In this document: positions 1-8,744 of the stretch, piece after piece
How positions within the stretch are numbered: position 1 is the first letter of the stretch
Layout of the letters: every line of letters starts with the position of its first letter
From: Ignavibacteria bacterium
GTDB lineage: Bacteria > Bacteroidota > Ignavibacteria > Kapaibacteriales > Kapaibacteriaceae
Assembly: GCA_016191145.1 (NCBI GenBank)
Contig: JACPPD010000010.1
Location: 1 to 64,000 of the forward strand
Direction: 5' to 3'
DNA: 64,000 nucleotides
Program-made: the position numbers and the translations under genes
Notes under the pieces: generated by a model
Database searches by the model: none
The model's input: only the letters and a program-made list of their open reading frames with translations
Told to the model about the DNA's origin: nothing

Positions 1-90
1 CCTCTTCCCATTCCGAACAGAGTCGTTAAGCCCCGTTGCGCCGATGGTACTGCACCTGAACTGGTGTGGCAGAGTAGGTAGTCGCCAAGG
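1..90 (+). rRNA. rrf: 5S ribosomal RNA, 3' portion (truncated by window start)
   Basis: The first 90 bases match the 3' three quarters of a bacterial 5S rRNA. The conserved CCCATTCCGAACAGAG segment of loop B/C lies near positions 7-22, followed by the GTTAAGCCCC region, the ATGGTACTGC segment and the terminal GTAGTCGCCAAGG, whose end would pair with the missing 5' strand. The 5' part lies outside the window, so an rRNA operon presumably ends here. A hairpin terminator follows within 15 bases. Confidence 0.93.
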
Positions 91-103
91 TCTTTCTTAA
101 AAT

Positions 104-134
104 ACCCCTGCACCCTGTGGTGTGGGGGTTTTTT
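104..134 (+). terminator. Rho-independent terminator of the rRNA operon
   Basis: A hairpin with arms CCCC-TG-CACC and GGTG-T-GGGG is followed by a run of six T residues. It sits 14 bases after the end of the 5S rRNA, as expected for the end of an rrn operon. Confidence 0.85.
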
Positions 135-149
135 CGTGCCAGGTAACAC

Positions 150-322
150 GTGCCAGGTGCGAAGGTAACTGGTACGGGGAGATGCCGGGAGAGATATGCT
201 GCCGGGGAAGATGCCGGGAGAGATATGCTGCCGGGGAAGATGCCGGGAGAGATATGCTGCCGGGGAAGATGCCGGGAGAGATATGCTGCCGGGGAAGATC
301 AATCTCAATTGGCACCTGGCAC
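150..322. repeat. 11-bp inverted repeat bracketing the first 29-bp array
   Basis: GTGCCAGGTGC at 150-160 is the exact reverse complement of GCACCTGGCAC at 312-322. Between them lies the four-copy 29-bp array. A further partial copy (GTGCCAGGTAA) lies at 137-147. Similar CCTGGCAC-rich sequence occurs inside a permease gene near 35620, so this is probably a dispersed repeat and not a unique structure. Confidence 0.7.
181..296. repeat. 29-bp tandem repeat array, four perfect copies (locus 1)
   Basis: Four back-to-back identical 29-bp units (181-209, 210-238, 239-267, 268-296) begin GATGCCGGGAGAGATATGCT and end CCGGGGAA. There are no spacers, so it is not a CRISPR array. A variant of the same unit, with GGCATATGC in place of GAGATATGC, forms arrays at 2224-2368 and 29135-29221. 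Because 29 is not a multiple of three, short open frames on both strands are artefacts of the repeat. Confidence 0.95.
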
Positions 323-375
323 TTGCCACGTTTATAAATGGCAATATGTTCATGCCATCGACGCCACCATCCCCT

Positions 376-2042
376 ATGCGATTACCATCTGTATCTCATG
401 TGTTTGCGCTGGCAAGGCACACGGCGCGACGCTTTCCGGTTGAGCTTGCTGCTGCAGTGATTGGCGTTGTTGCCAACATGCGCAACATTTTTCTCAGTGA
501 CCTCAATTGGCTTGGCGACAGCGAAAGATTTCACAGTGGATTCGCTGGACTTTGTTCTTGGTGATAGGGGGCGCTCTTACTTGGTTCACATTTACACTGT
601 CTGTAGCAGAATGGGACCAGCAGCAGTACGTCGCTGCTGCACTTGCCGTTCATTTTGCTGTGGCATTGAGTGCAGTTTGGAATCGCTCACGGCGCGGCTA
701 CTGGGCATTCAACAAGACATTGTTTCTTAAAGTGCTCTCGGGAATTCTATTTACTGGAGTTCTGATTGCGGAACTATTAATTGCAATATCATCGGTTGGC
801 GAACTGTTCGATTTGAAAATAGATGGTTGGATATATGGTTGGGTTACCGTGTTCTTTATTGGATTCTTCAACACCCTCTTAGTGTTGAGTGACATTCCCA
901 TCACACCAAGGACACATATCGTAAATAATAATAATAATGACCAATCAACTGAACCCTATCCAAAGGGGTTGGGAAACTTCGCGCTATTCGTTCTCCTTCC
1001 TCTTGTGCTTGTCTTTCTTTGCATCCTCTATGCTTATACAATCAGAGTATTATTCTTTGCAAATTTCAACGGAAGTGTTGCGGCATTCATTATCGTCCTG
1101 GCAATAGTTTGTACGATTGTGATTTTGTTGGTTTATCCGCTGCGCACGGTGGCTGAACACAAATGGACGTCATTCTATTCCAGTTGGTTTGGAAGGATTA
1201 TGATTCCATTATGCGTGCTGCTCTGGGATGCCATCATGGTGCGCATCAATGAGTATGGGATTACTGAGAGTCGGTATGTCGTCATAGTCCTTGCATGCTG
1301 CATGACTTTGATCTCAGTATTCTTGGCACTTGTTCGAGACCCAGATCTGCGTGTGATCCCTCTAATTCTTGGAATTGCATGTTTGTTTGGGTTCGTTGGA
1401 CCTTTCAGCATGACGACAGTTTCCTATGCAAGTCAAACAAAGCGATTAACGTCGATATTATCATCATACGGTGTTTTGGTTAAAAGATAAATTCATACGA
1501 AGCGATAAACCGAATGCCGAGGGAAGAATCGGAAACTGTCGAATCTATTCTCGATTACCTTTATTCATCAAAGGATTCCTCCAGAATCCAAAGATGGATT
1601 TCAGGTATTACAGACGGTAAACCCGCTGCTTATAGTTCAACAGATGTAGCCTCGTGGTTAGGTTTAGACAAGTATGAAAAAGCATCGTTTGGAGTAACTA
1701 TAAATAGCAACCGTTTAGATTCACCGCAGAATCATTGGCAAATAATGGAAGCGTCCAGCCATTCCGTATTCTTTATTATGAACTATTGGAACAACCAAGG
1801 GAATTCAATTTTTTTACGAAGATGCGGCCTGGGTAATTACATTTCCTCAGGATACATCGCTTACCTGGCTGATTACTGATCCTATGGGGAATACCGATAC
1901 ACTAGGTTTTCGATCAGTTCTTACTGCGAAGTCTTACAGCAAGGCTACAAGTATTCGCCGTGGCGCGTATGCACCTGTTGCATCTTTCCCCACAAGACAA
2001 ATGAGATTTGCCTTTAACGCATTGAATGCTACGATTGCTTAG
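376..2042 (+). pseudogene. DUF4153-type polytopic membrane protein gene, broken by three frameshifts
   Basis: Three consecutive pieces in different frames read as one protein. Piece one starts at 376 (MRLPSVSHVFALARHTARRF) and runs to about 500-545. Piece two (about 507-1490) holds many hydrophobic segments and the RINEYGITESRY motif typical, as I recall it, of DUF4153 proteins, ending in a TKRL..IL..YGVLV segment. Piece three (about 1484-1815) begins KINSYEAINRMPREE, as expected for the soluble C-terminal domain; the text then moves to a third frame at a run of seven T (1809-1815) and continues EDAAWVITFPQD to a stop at 2040-2042. Deleting one T would restore that junction. Either a decayed gene or an assembly with indel errors; the DUF4153 assignment is from motif memory. 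Confidence 0.72.
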
Positions 2043-2100
2043 GGTAAATGGCATTCAATAGAAGCCGATGGCATTATCATCATTGAACGGAAGTAGTCTG

Positions 2101-2175
2101 TGGTCGCTATAAGATTTGAACTTATGACCTTTCGCGTGTGAAGCGAACGCTCTGAACCAACTGAGCTAAGCGACC
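2101..2175 (-). tRNA. valT: tRNA-Val (anticodon CAC)
   Basis: The reverse strand folds as a 75-nt cloverleaf. The acceptor stem is GGTCGCT/AGCGACC, the D arm GCTC..GAGC, the anticodon stem TTCGC/GCGAA with loop TTCACAC (anticodon CAC), and the T arm ATAAG-TTCAAAT-CTTAT. The discriminator base is A and CCA is not encoded. A TAnnTTTG promoter element lies about 10 bases upstream. The gene symbol is generic. Confidence 0.93.
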
Positions 2176-2184
2176 GGATAGCAC

Positions 2185-2192
2185 CAAATATA
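2185..2192 (-). promoter_or_regulatory. TAnnTTTG -7 element of tRNA-Val
   Basis: The reverse strand reads TATATTTG ten bases before the mature 5' end of tRNA-Val. It matches the -7 consensus TAnnTTTG of the primary sigma factor of Bacteroidota. No clear -33 TTTG is visible at the right distance. Confidence 0.6.
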
Positions 2193-2223
2193 CCGGAAGT
2201 CGGCTCCGTAGACGTAGAATCGG

Positions 2224-2368
2224 AACATGCCGGGAGGCATATGCTGCCGGGGAACATGCCGGGAGGCATATGCTGCCGGGGAACATGCCGGGAGGCATAT
2301 GCTGCCGGGGAACATGCCGGGAGGCATATGCTGCCGGGGAACATGCCGGGAGGCATATGCTGCCGGGG
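2224..2368. repeat. 29-bp tandem repeat array, five copies (locus 2)
   Basis: Five perfect 29-bp units (2224-2252, 2253-2281, 2282-2310, 2311-2339, 2340-2368) carry AACATGCCGGGAGG followed by CATATGCTGCCGGGG. Each contains the palindrome GCATATGC inside an imperfect inverted repeat (GGAGGCATATGCTGCC). The array lies between the tRNA-Val promoter and the 3' end of the cytochrome gene. The following ~53 bases (2371-2423) are repeated after the third array. Confidence 0.95.
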
Positions 2369-2370
2369 AA

Positions 2371-2423
2371 GGTTTGTCAAAAGATGGTTTAGTTGTTGTA
2401 CCCCAATCCTTTACGATTTCAAT
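2371..2423. repeat. Conserved flank shared with the array at 29135
   Basis: About 53 bases immediately after the five-copy array align with 29225-29276 after the three-copy array, with roughly 43 of 53 positions identical by eye and one single-base gap. Both begin GTTT(G/A)TCAA and contain ATTGTTGTA or a close variant. No open frame is conserved across the pair, so it looks like a non-coding part of the same dispersed element. Confidence 0.75.
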
Positions 2424-2469
2424 CATTAATGATCTTTGAACTGACCTACCTCCTTCGCAGGTTACGGCA

Positions 2470-3687
2470 TCATTTGCGACTCAATTCTCTTACGTACGAG
2501 GAGAGAGTTGCCAGATCCTCTTCCTTAATCCGCCCATCAAATGTTGGCATAAATGAGTCAGGGTTGTACTTCCATTGCGTTCTTATAACGTTGGCTATAA
2601 CCGAATCGTTGTAATATTTAGCATCTGCCTTCTTCAGGCTTACAATTCCGATACCCGTTTTCCCGTGACAGCTCGTACAGGCATACATATCGAAGAGTTG
2701 TGCGCCCTTTGAGCTCCATGGTCCAGCAGGTTTTACAACTGAAACAGTGTTCGGCAAGGCAGGTGTTGTTATTAAATAATCATACAAACTGCCAAGAGCA
2801 TGAGGGCCAAGACTTCTGTACGAAACCATTGGATACCGCAATGGAGTACCGTCGGGACGGATGCTCGTGGACAACAATGAAATAAATTCATCTCGGGTGT
2901 ATCTGCCTATACCATGTAGTTTATCACCCGTAATGTTGGCTGTCCTTACAATCAATCCCGAAGCATCGGGCATTTCTAGTCCGCCGCCAAAAAATCCTTC
3001 AGACTTCTCTGGGACGACGGGATCGTTCGTCGAAAAATCCTTGCTATGACATTCATAGCAATCATAAACGCCAGTAGCTAAATACTTACCGTATGCAACT
3101 GTATTGGAAGTATCGGGATGGGGCATCGCACCTGCCGGATATTCAAACGGCTTGAATGCCACATAACACAGAAATTTTGCAAAAAACGTCGGCTCGGATT
3201 GTCTGTTTACTCTTTCATCGGGTTTCAACATGTCATCGTTGGAACGTAGAAAGGCAATGATTGAATGCAAATCGTAGTCCGACATGTGCGGGAACTTTGG
3301 CATCCACGGTGGAACGTACATACCTGTGCGGGGGTGTATGCCTGTTCGCAAGAGCCAGGCAATTTCGCCGTCAGTCCAGGAACCGATACCGCGCTCTTTG
3401 TGCTGCGTGATGTTCTTAGAATATGCTACGCCAAACGCTTCGGGCATATCTAAAAGGCGGATGCCGCTTAATCTCCCCGTCCCGGGATCCCTGTGGCAAA
3501 GCATGCATAGTTTCGTTGCTAATTCCCGTCCGTGCGAGACACGTTCCGGACTTTTGTCAACAACGAGGTCAATCTTCTTGGCCTTGTACCTGGGAATGCC
3601 GTTAATCGCCACATACGCCAGGAATCCGCCAATGATGACGATAAAAACAACCAGGATAATTCCAACCCACTTCAGAATACGTCTCAT
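2470..3687 (-). CDS. Membrane-anchored triheme cytochrome c
   Basis: A 405-residue protein with one N-terminal membrane segment (about residues 8-28) and three CxxCH haem-binding motifs: CMLCH at 61-65, CYECH at 210-214 and CTSCH at 337-341. It is therefore likely a periplasm-facing electron carrier with three c-type domains, comparable to membrane-bound dehydrogenase cytochrome subunits. The ATG at 3687 is preferred because GGAGG lies about five bases upstream; a TTG nine bases earlier merely overlaps that Shine-Dalgarno. No dehydrogenase gene lies next to it, so its redox partner is unknown. It is transcribed divergently from the TonB receptor gene. Confidence 0.9.
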   Translation of the reverse strand: MRRILKWVGIILVVFIVIIGGFLAYVAINGIPRYKAKKIDLVVDKSPERVSHGRELATKLCMLCHRDPGTGRLSGIRLLDMPEAFGVAYSKNITQHKERGIGSWTDGEIAWLLRTGIHPRTGMYVPPWMPKFPHMSDYDLHSIIAFLRSNDDMLKPDERVNRQSEPTFFAKFLCYVAFKPFEYPAGAMPHPDTSNTVAYGKYLATGVYDCYECHSKDFSTNDPVVPEKSEGFFGGGLEMPDASGLIVRTANITGDKLHGIGRYTRDEFISLLSTSIRPDGTPLRYPMVSYRSLGPHALGSLYDYLITTPALPNTVSVVKPAGPWSSKGAQLFDMYACTSCHGKTGIGIVSLKKADAKYYNDSVIANVIRTQWKYNPDSFMPTFDGRIKEEDLATLSSYVRELSRK

Positions 3688-3801
3688 CATTCCCTCCAAC
3701 TTGTTGATGTTTGTTTCTGATTAGCCCCTAAGCCATTCCAATTTATGTGAAAGCGGATTAATTACAAATCAAATTCAAATTTTGCTGTTCTTGATTTCTT
3801 C

Positions 3802-5700
3802 ATGCAAAAGCCGTTTATACACTTTCTATTTGTAATTGCTGCCGTTCTTGCAAATGCTAAAGAGCATGATACGGTGAAGGTGAAACCGATCGAGGTAATT
3901 GCTGTTGCACCGGTAAGCGCTGTTGCTGTAACCCGCCTAACAAATACTGACTTGAAGATTATTTCACCGGTCCAGATATCGGAAGTGCTGTCGGCTGTCC
4001 CAGGACTCTATGTAAGAGATTATGGGGGTCTGGGTGGACTAAAGTCAGTTTCTGTCCGCGGAGGAACGGCTGCTCAGACCCTTGTTTCTATCGACGGCGT
4101 TCGGTTAAATACTTCACAGAACGGAGGCATCGACCTGTCGGCTATCCCTGCAAGTTTCGTTTCAAGTGTAGATGTAATTCGTGGTAGTGTTTCCGCTTTG
4201 GCGGGAGCAAATGCAATGAATGGTGCAGTGGACTTCAACATGTCTGTGCCGCAAAAGTCTTCTGTATCAGCCCTTGTGTCTGGCGGATCGTTTAACGAAT
4301 TGAGAGGGCAAGCGTCTGCGATACTAAATATGGGTACAATCAGATTCGGAGCGTCGCTCGAATCGTATTCATCCGATGGGTCGTTCTCGTACACCATCAA
4401 TGCCGATGGCATGCCGGCAAGCGTGACGAGGTCAAATGCAGATATCTCTTCCACATCCGGTATGCTTCGTATGGAAACTGACTCGCTCACAACTGTAATG
4501 ATTCTCGGACGATCTGGTGAAAGGGGCGTTCCAGGCGCAGTTATTCAGGGAGTTTCAACTCCATCGGTTGCACGCCTGTACGAATCGGATGTGTATGGCT
4601 TTGTAAAAACGGGCGCACCCATTTCAGATAACATAATGATGCTATACGGCGTTGGCGGACGATACCTTGATCTGCATTACACCGATCCACAATCGACGAT
4701 CACCGGCCCTCAGGGCGTTGATGCACGGTACATTAACCGCGAAGTGTCTTCATTCGCCTCAGTTACCGTTGGTGCCGGGCCGCTTACACATGACTTTAAA
4801 GTTGATGCTGGATATGTCTCTCTGGTGGGAGAGTCACTGCTGACCAGCGAAGGCCAGAACCCGAAAAGACTCTCTGCCGACGGACAATACAAACTTGTTT
4901 GGCGTGATCAACGCTCCCACTTCGTCGGCGAGGCAGCTGTCCGGGGTGACTACTTTTCAGATGTAGGCGGAGCATTGTCCGTCTTCCTTGGCGGTTCATT
5001 CGAATTATTAGACCAACTGAATTTGCGTGTAAACGTCGGATCCGGATTCCGCCCACCATCGTTCAATGAACTTTACTATTTGAACTATGGTACATCGTCG
5101 CTTAAACCCGAGAGATCAATTACAGTTTCTATCGGTGCCGATTCGAAATTCAATGTTATCGATGGTTACAATGCTATTTTCTCTGCAGATGTGTATGTCT
5201 CGAAAATCACAGACCTGATTGTTGCTGTTCCAATCAATCCGGTAACAGTCAGCGCTCAAAATGTTGGCAGCGCCGGCTCCATAGGTCTTGAGCTGTCGGC
5301 AAGAGCTAATATGTTTCGCGATCGGCTCGGTATAAATTGGGCGTATACAATTCAGCGAGTAGTAGACATGACTGGGCGCAGTGACCTGGATGGTACGTTG
5401 ATTCCATATACACCCGTAGAATTGTTCTCCTTCGGAGCAATCTGGAGTCAGCATGACTTTTATGCACGAGCCGCATGGCTCTATACGAGCTATCGCTATG
5501 CTCAGTCAGGTGAAGAATACTCGAGTTTGATGCAGCCTTATCACCTTGTAAATATTATTCTCGGATTGAAACCAAGGGGCTCCTTTGTTGATGCTGATAT
5601 CAGTTTACATATCGACAATCTGTTCGATGCATCGTACTCAGTCATTCGCGGATACCCGATGCCAGGCAGAACGTTCAGAGTGGTATTGGCGGTGCAATGA
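3802..5700 (+). CDS. TonB-dependent outer-membrane receptor, BtuB-like
   Basis: A 632-residue protein with an N-terminal signal peptide, a plug domain (about residues 50-150; VRGGTAAQTLVSIDGVRLN, VIRGSVSALAGANAMNGAV) and a C-terminal barrel with GSGFRPPSFNELYY and a final strand ending in RVVLAVQ. Such receptors import scarce ligands across the outer membrane using TonB energy. The plug and size resemble cobalamin/siderophore receptors. The next two genes overlap it, and one encodes a YncE-type propeller lipoprotein as found beside corrinoid receptors in Bacteroides, so corrinoid is the favoured but unproven ligand. No cobalamin riboswitch is visible in the 114-bp upstream gap. Confidence 0.88.
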   Translation: MQKPFIHFLFVIAAVLANAKEHDTVKVKPIEVIAVAPVSAVAVTRLTNTDLKIISPVQISEVLSAVPGLYVRDYGGLGGLKSVSVRGGTAAQTLVSIDGVRLNTSQNGGIDLSAIPASFVSSVDVIRGSVSALAGANAMNGAVDFNMSVPQKSSVSALVSGGSFNELRGQASAILNMGTIRFGASLESYSSDGSFSYTINADGMPASVTRSNADISSTSGMLRMETDSLTTVMILGRSGERGVPGAVIQGVSTPSVARLYESDVYGFVKTGAPISDNIMMLYGVGGRYLDLHYTDPQSTITGPQGVDARYINREVSSFASVTVGAGPLTHDFKVDAGYVSLVGESLLTSEGQNPKRLSADGQYKLVWRDQRSHFVGEAAVRGDYFSDVGGALSVFLGGSFELLDQLNLRVNVGSGFRPPSFNELYYLNYGTSSLKPERSITVSIGADSKFNVIDGYNAIFSADVYVSKITDLIVAVPINPVTVSAQNVGSAGSIGLELSARANMFRDRLGINWAYTIQRVVDMTGRSDLDGTLIPYTPVELFSFGAIWSQHDFYARAAWLYTSYRYAQSGEEYSSLMQPYHLVNIILGLKPRGSFVDADISLHIDNLFDASYSVIRGYPMPGRTFRVVLAVQ

Positions 5701-6578
5701 ATAAAATTTATGGCATCGTAATCGGTTTCGCAATAGCGGCTTTCACAACGAGCTCTGCTCTGTGCGATGAATACTACCGTATCACTGTTGATACTGTTCT
5801 TGCATTTATTCCGGGCAGCGGACAAAATGCTGGCCAAGGTCCAGCCTTCTTCCCGCAGAATGTATTTGGTCCGCCCGACACTACAGCTTCCGAAACAATA
5901 CCAGCAACCGATCCCCGATCGGTGTGCTCAATCGGCTTAGGTGGCGTAATCGAAGTTGGATTTTCAGGATACGCAATTGAGGATGGCCCAGGTGTTGATT
6001 TTATCGTTTATGAAAATGCATTTCGTTACTTAAACAATAAAGTGTATGCAGAGCCAGCTCGAATTAGCGTCAGTACCGATAACGTTGCGTGGTACGATTT
6101 CCCTTACGATCCTGAGACATTGATAGGCTGTGCAGGGATCACACCAACGAAAGGTGGAGATCCTTTTGATAGTGAAAGTGGAGGTGGTGATGCATTCGAC
6201 CTGGCAACTCTTGGAGTTGATTCAATTCGGTGGATTCGAATTACCGACATCACCAGCATTGTGCTGGAGAATCCCAATCACCGTTACTACGATCCCACAC
6301 TGTCCGGCTTCGACCTCGATGCTGTAGTGTCGGCTCACGGTGTGCGAGCCCCCTTAACATCTCAAGTATTTGTGCAGCCGCGCTCCTCTGTTGTGGAAGT
6401 TCAAGTTGTTGGCGGAGAGGGAATCTACAGTGTGTATAACGTCGAGGGATCCTTGCTTTCACGCGAAGTGCTGATGCCGGGGGTATACATTATGCCGACT
6501 GAGGGTTTTGAAACTGCGTTTCTGTTCGTGACCTTATCTGTTGGTTCGGCTGTTTATTCAGCAAAGGTGTTGCCGTGA
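5697..6578 (+). CDS. Secreted cell-surface protein of the TonB receptor operon
   Basis: A 293-residue protein with an N-terminal signal peptide (residues 1-24, ending SSALCDEY). Motifs FGPPD, DGPGVDFIVYENAF, SVSTDNVAWYDF and IRWIRITDI suggest a beta-sandwich similar to discoidin-like surface proteins encoded beside corrinoid receptors in Bacteroidota. It overlaps the receptor stop by ATGA and is followed by an overlapping propeller gene, so the three are co-translated. The last ~75 residues (VQPRSSVVEVQVVGGEG onward) resemble a short C-terminal beta domain, perhaps a reduced sorting domain. The exact function is not known; a ligand-capture or receptor-lid role is inference. Confidence 0.72.
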   Translation: MNKIYGIVIGFAIAAFTTSSALCDEYYRITVDTVLAFIPGSGQNAGQGPAFFPQNVFGPPDTTASETIPATDPRSVCSIGLGGVIEVGFSGYAIEDGPGVDFIVYENAFRYLNNKVYAEPARISVSTDNVAWYDFPYDPETLIGCAGITPTKGGDPFDSESGGGDAFDLATLGVDSIRWIRITDITSIVLENPNHRYYDPTLSGFDLDAVVSAHGVRAPLTSQVFVQPRSSVVEVQVVGGEGIYSVYNVEGSLLSREVLMPGVYIMPTEGFETAFLFVTLSVGSAVYSAKVLP

Positions 6579-6604
6579 GGACTAGCGTGGAGGAGTCTCG
6601 GCAA

Positions 6605-7681
6605 ATGTTTGTTCGCATTGTTGCAGCAATCATCCCTGCCCTACTGATGTTGTGCGCATCATGCGTACCAACGCCAACCGCTCCCGCTGGTGAGACAAAA
6701 GCGCTTAGAACAGGCGGAATCTTTGTGTTATGTGAGGGTTTGTGGCGTCAGGATAATGCAGTCCTCTCGTACATCAATGCCGATAACAGCGTGGTCAGAG
6801 ACGTTGTTGGTACATATAATCCAAATACTAAACTTGGTGATATTGCCACCGACATAATTTCAATGTCGGACACATTAGTCATTGCCGTAAACACTTCGCG
6901 TTCACTGTGTTTGGTCCGAAAGACCGATGGTAAATGGTTGGGCAGAATTTCCACGCCCGGTATTAAACAGCCGTTTCATTTAGCGTTGGCATCGAATGGG
7001 AAATTGTATTGCACAAACATCAACGACGATTCGATAACAGAGTTTGATGCCGCAACAATGGAGATAACGGTTCCATCTGTAAAAGTTGGACCTGCACCAG
7101 AAGGTATTGCTGTTCTTGATAACAAAATTTACGTTGCTAATAGTGGGTATGGAGATTTGCGAAAGAACGAGGAAGGGGCAGGTACTATTCAGATTCTGCG
7201 GCAACAGGATTTGTCGACGTTATCAGTCATCGGAGATCTTCCAAACGTTGGGGTGATTCGATCAGATAGGGTTAGAAAATTTGTTTGGGCAACATTCAGA
7301 CACTTTGCTTCTGCACCAGACTCGCTTGGTGGCGTAGCACTCATCGATGGGAAGACCGATATTGTGATGAACATTTGGAGAATCAAGTCGCCATTAGACG
7401 TTACAATCGATTCTCTCTCAGGCAACGTCTATGTGTTGCATGCCGACGGTGTAGATGTTCTCGATGCACGAACATTTGAAATGACAAGGATCATTTCGCA
7501 TCAAAGCGGGGCAGGCAGTGATGTTTGGTACAGTATCGGCTTTGATCACGAACGGAGATTAATTCTGGTTGGTAACGCAAGATCGTACGTCACAGATGGA
7601 GAAGTGATTGTGTTTGATCCGTCAGGGGCAATCACATCCCGTCATCCAGTTGGTCCCAACCCAATTGCATTCACACGCTAA
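6605..7681 (+). CDS. YncE-like beta-propeller lipoprotein (BtuG-like)
   Basis: Starting at ATG 6605, with GGAGG about ten bases upstream, gives 358 residues with a lipoprotein signal peptide ending LCASC (Cys20). The rest is a series of propeller blades: ALASNGKLYCTNINDDSITEFD, VGPAPEGIAVLDNKIYVANSGYG, DVTIDSLSGNVYVLHADGVDVLDA and VGPNPIAFTR. The architecture matches YncE-type seven-bladed propellers such as BtuG, a surface corrinoid-binding lipoprotein paired with BtuB in Bacteroides. An upstream in-frame GTG at 6575 overlaps the previous stop but would add a charged leader before the signal peptide. Confidence 0.75.
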   Translation: MFVRIVAAIIPALLMLCASCVPTPTAPAGETKALRTGGIFVLCEGLWRQDNAVLSYINADNSVVRDVVGTYNPNTKLGDIATDIISMSDTLVIAVNTSRSLCLVRKTDGKWLGRISTPGIKQPFHLALASNGKLYCTNINDDSITEFDAATMEITVPSVKVGPAPEGIAVLDNKIYVANSGYGDLRKNEEGAGTIQILRQQDLSTLSVIGDLPNVGVIRSDRVRKFVWATFRHFASAPDSLGGVALIDGKTDIVMNIWRIKSPLDVTIDSLSGNVYVLHADGVDVLDARTFEMTRIISHQSGAGSDVWYSIGFDHERRLILVGNARSYVTDGEVIVFDPSGAITSRHPVGPNPIAFTR

Positions 7682-7710
7682 AATCGCAATCGGCTATATT
7701 GTAACTATGG

Positions 7711-8019
7711 TTACTTTGCAAAAACAAAGCCTTCCTTTACAAGAGTCTCACGAACGCGAAATGCATGATCGCCCTGCAGCTCGAGAGTGTTGTCGACAAC
7801 CTGACCTCCGGCTCCCAACCGTTTTTTACATATTCCCAACAATCTTTCGAGTTCCCTGGGCTTCGATTGAAAGCCCCATACAATCGTCACGGGTTTACCG
7901 CGGCGTTTCTCAATCCGCACCTTCAGGCGGATTACCGAGCCATCGTACCCCTTGGGCTGGTTATCCTTTTTTTGAGGTTCCATTCCAAGGAGTGAGGCAA
8001 GATCTTCCAGTCCGGGCAT
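7711..8019 (-). CDS. SUI1/YciH-family translation factor
   Basis: A 102-residue protein with the SUI1 (eIF1-like) fold signature: VIRLKVRIEKRRGKPVTIVWGF, then LERLLGICKKRLGAGGQVVDNTLELQGDH. The bacterial YciH family is homologous to eIF1 and is thought to affect initiation fidelity; its role in bacteria is still poorly defined. The ATG at 8019 (MPGLEDLASLLGM) is chosen; an in-frame GTG at 8040 would overlap the divergent plsC start. It converges with the propeller gene. Confidence 0.88.
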   Translation of the reverse strand: MPGLEDLASLLGMEPQKKDNQPKGYDGSVIRLKVRIEKRRGKPVTIVWGFQSKPRELERLLGICKKRLGAGGQVVDNTLELQGDHAFRVRETLVKEGFVFAK

Positions 8020-8030
8020 AGATTGCGAAT

Positions 8031-8744
8031 ATGCGTACACTTTTTGTGATTACTGCCATCGTCTTCATCACTACATGCTATGCAGTGACGATCATCATTC
8101 ACATATTTCTGTTCAGGGATAACAGTGTATTCTTTTTCTATACAAAAAGCTGGGGTCGCATTTTGTTGCGTCTTTCTGGTGTAAAATTACAGGTAGTCGG
8201 TGAACACAACATCGAACCTGGAAAGCGCTACGTGTATGTTGCCAATCATTCATCACTATTCGACATTCCCATAGTTTTTGCCGGGATTCCCGACAACGTC
8301 CGGATCATGTACAAACGAGAGCTCGAGCGCATCCCTGTTTTTGGGTGGTGTCTGAATATGTCTCCGCTTATTTCCGTCAATCGTTCCCGGCATAGAGATG
8401 CTGCCGATGTGCTTGCCAATATCGTCACTTCGTTATCATCCGGAGCATCCGTTCTGTTGTTTCCTGAAGGCACACGGTCTGTTGATGGAACGGTGGGAAC
8501 GTTCCGTCGCGGTGCTGTTACCATTGCTTCAGACAGCCAGACGCCCGTCATTCCCGTCAGCATCATTGGCGCCTCAAGGGTTCTACCTGCGCGGTCAAAA
8601 CGGATCAGAGGCGGAGTTGTAAAAGTGATTATTGGCGTGCCAGTACAAATCGACGCTGAAATTTCGCGTGCCAATGAGCGCGATGTGACCAATAAGCTTC
8701 GGGACATCATTTCTGCCAACGTAAATTCGCAGCATGACGAGTAA
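8031..8744 (+). CDS. plsC: 1-acyl-sn-glycerol-3-phosphate acyltransferase
   Basis: A 237-residue protein with one N-terminal membrane segment (residues 3-27), the catalytic H73-x4-D78 box in NHSSLFD, and the FPEGTRS acceptor-binding motif at about 144-150. PlsC acylates lysophosphatidate to phosphatidate at the inner membrane, the second acylation of phospholipid synthesis. Its end overlaps gatC by 11 bases, and kdsB follows, so a three-gene operon is likely. Confidence 0.92.
   Translation: MRTLFVITAIVFITTCYAVTIIIHIFLFRDNSVFFFYTKSWGRILLRLSGVKLQVVGEHNIEPGKRYVYVANHSSLFDIPIVFAGIPDNVRIMYKRELERIPVFGWCLNMSPLISVNRSRHRDAADVLANIVTSLSSGASVLLFPEGTRSVDGTVGTFRRGAVTIASDSQTPVIPVSIIGASRVLPARSKRIRGGVVKVIIGVPVQIDAEISRANERDVTNKLRDIISANVNSQHDE

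Noticed and set aside
181-296. 29-bp repeats as a CRISPR array
   Set aside because: The 29-base length fits a CRISPR repeat, but the units are contiguous with no spacers, and there are no cas genes in the window.
97-443. Short open frames with MPGEICCRG- or LPRQHISPG-type peptides
   Set aside because: They arise from the 29-bp array read in three frames on both strands; no start signals or homology.
3700-3801. Cobalamin riboswitch upstream of the BtuB-like receptor
   Set aside because: The gap is only about 110 bases and has no B12-box core or the usual ~200-nt fold.
4074-4490. Antisense open frame opposite the TonB receptor
   Set aside because: It is a shadow of the receptor's codon pattern with no start signal or recognisable domain.
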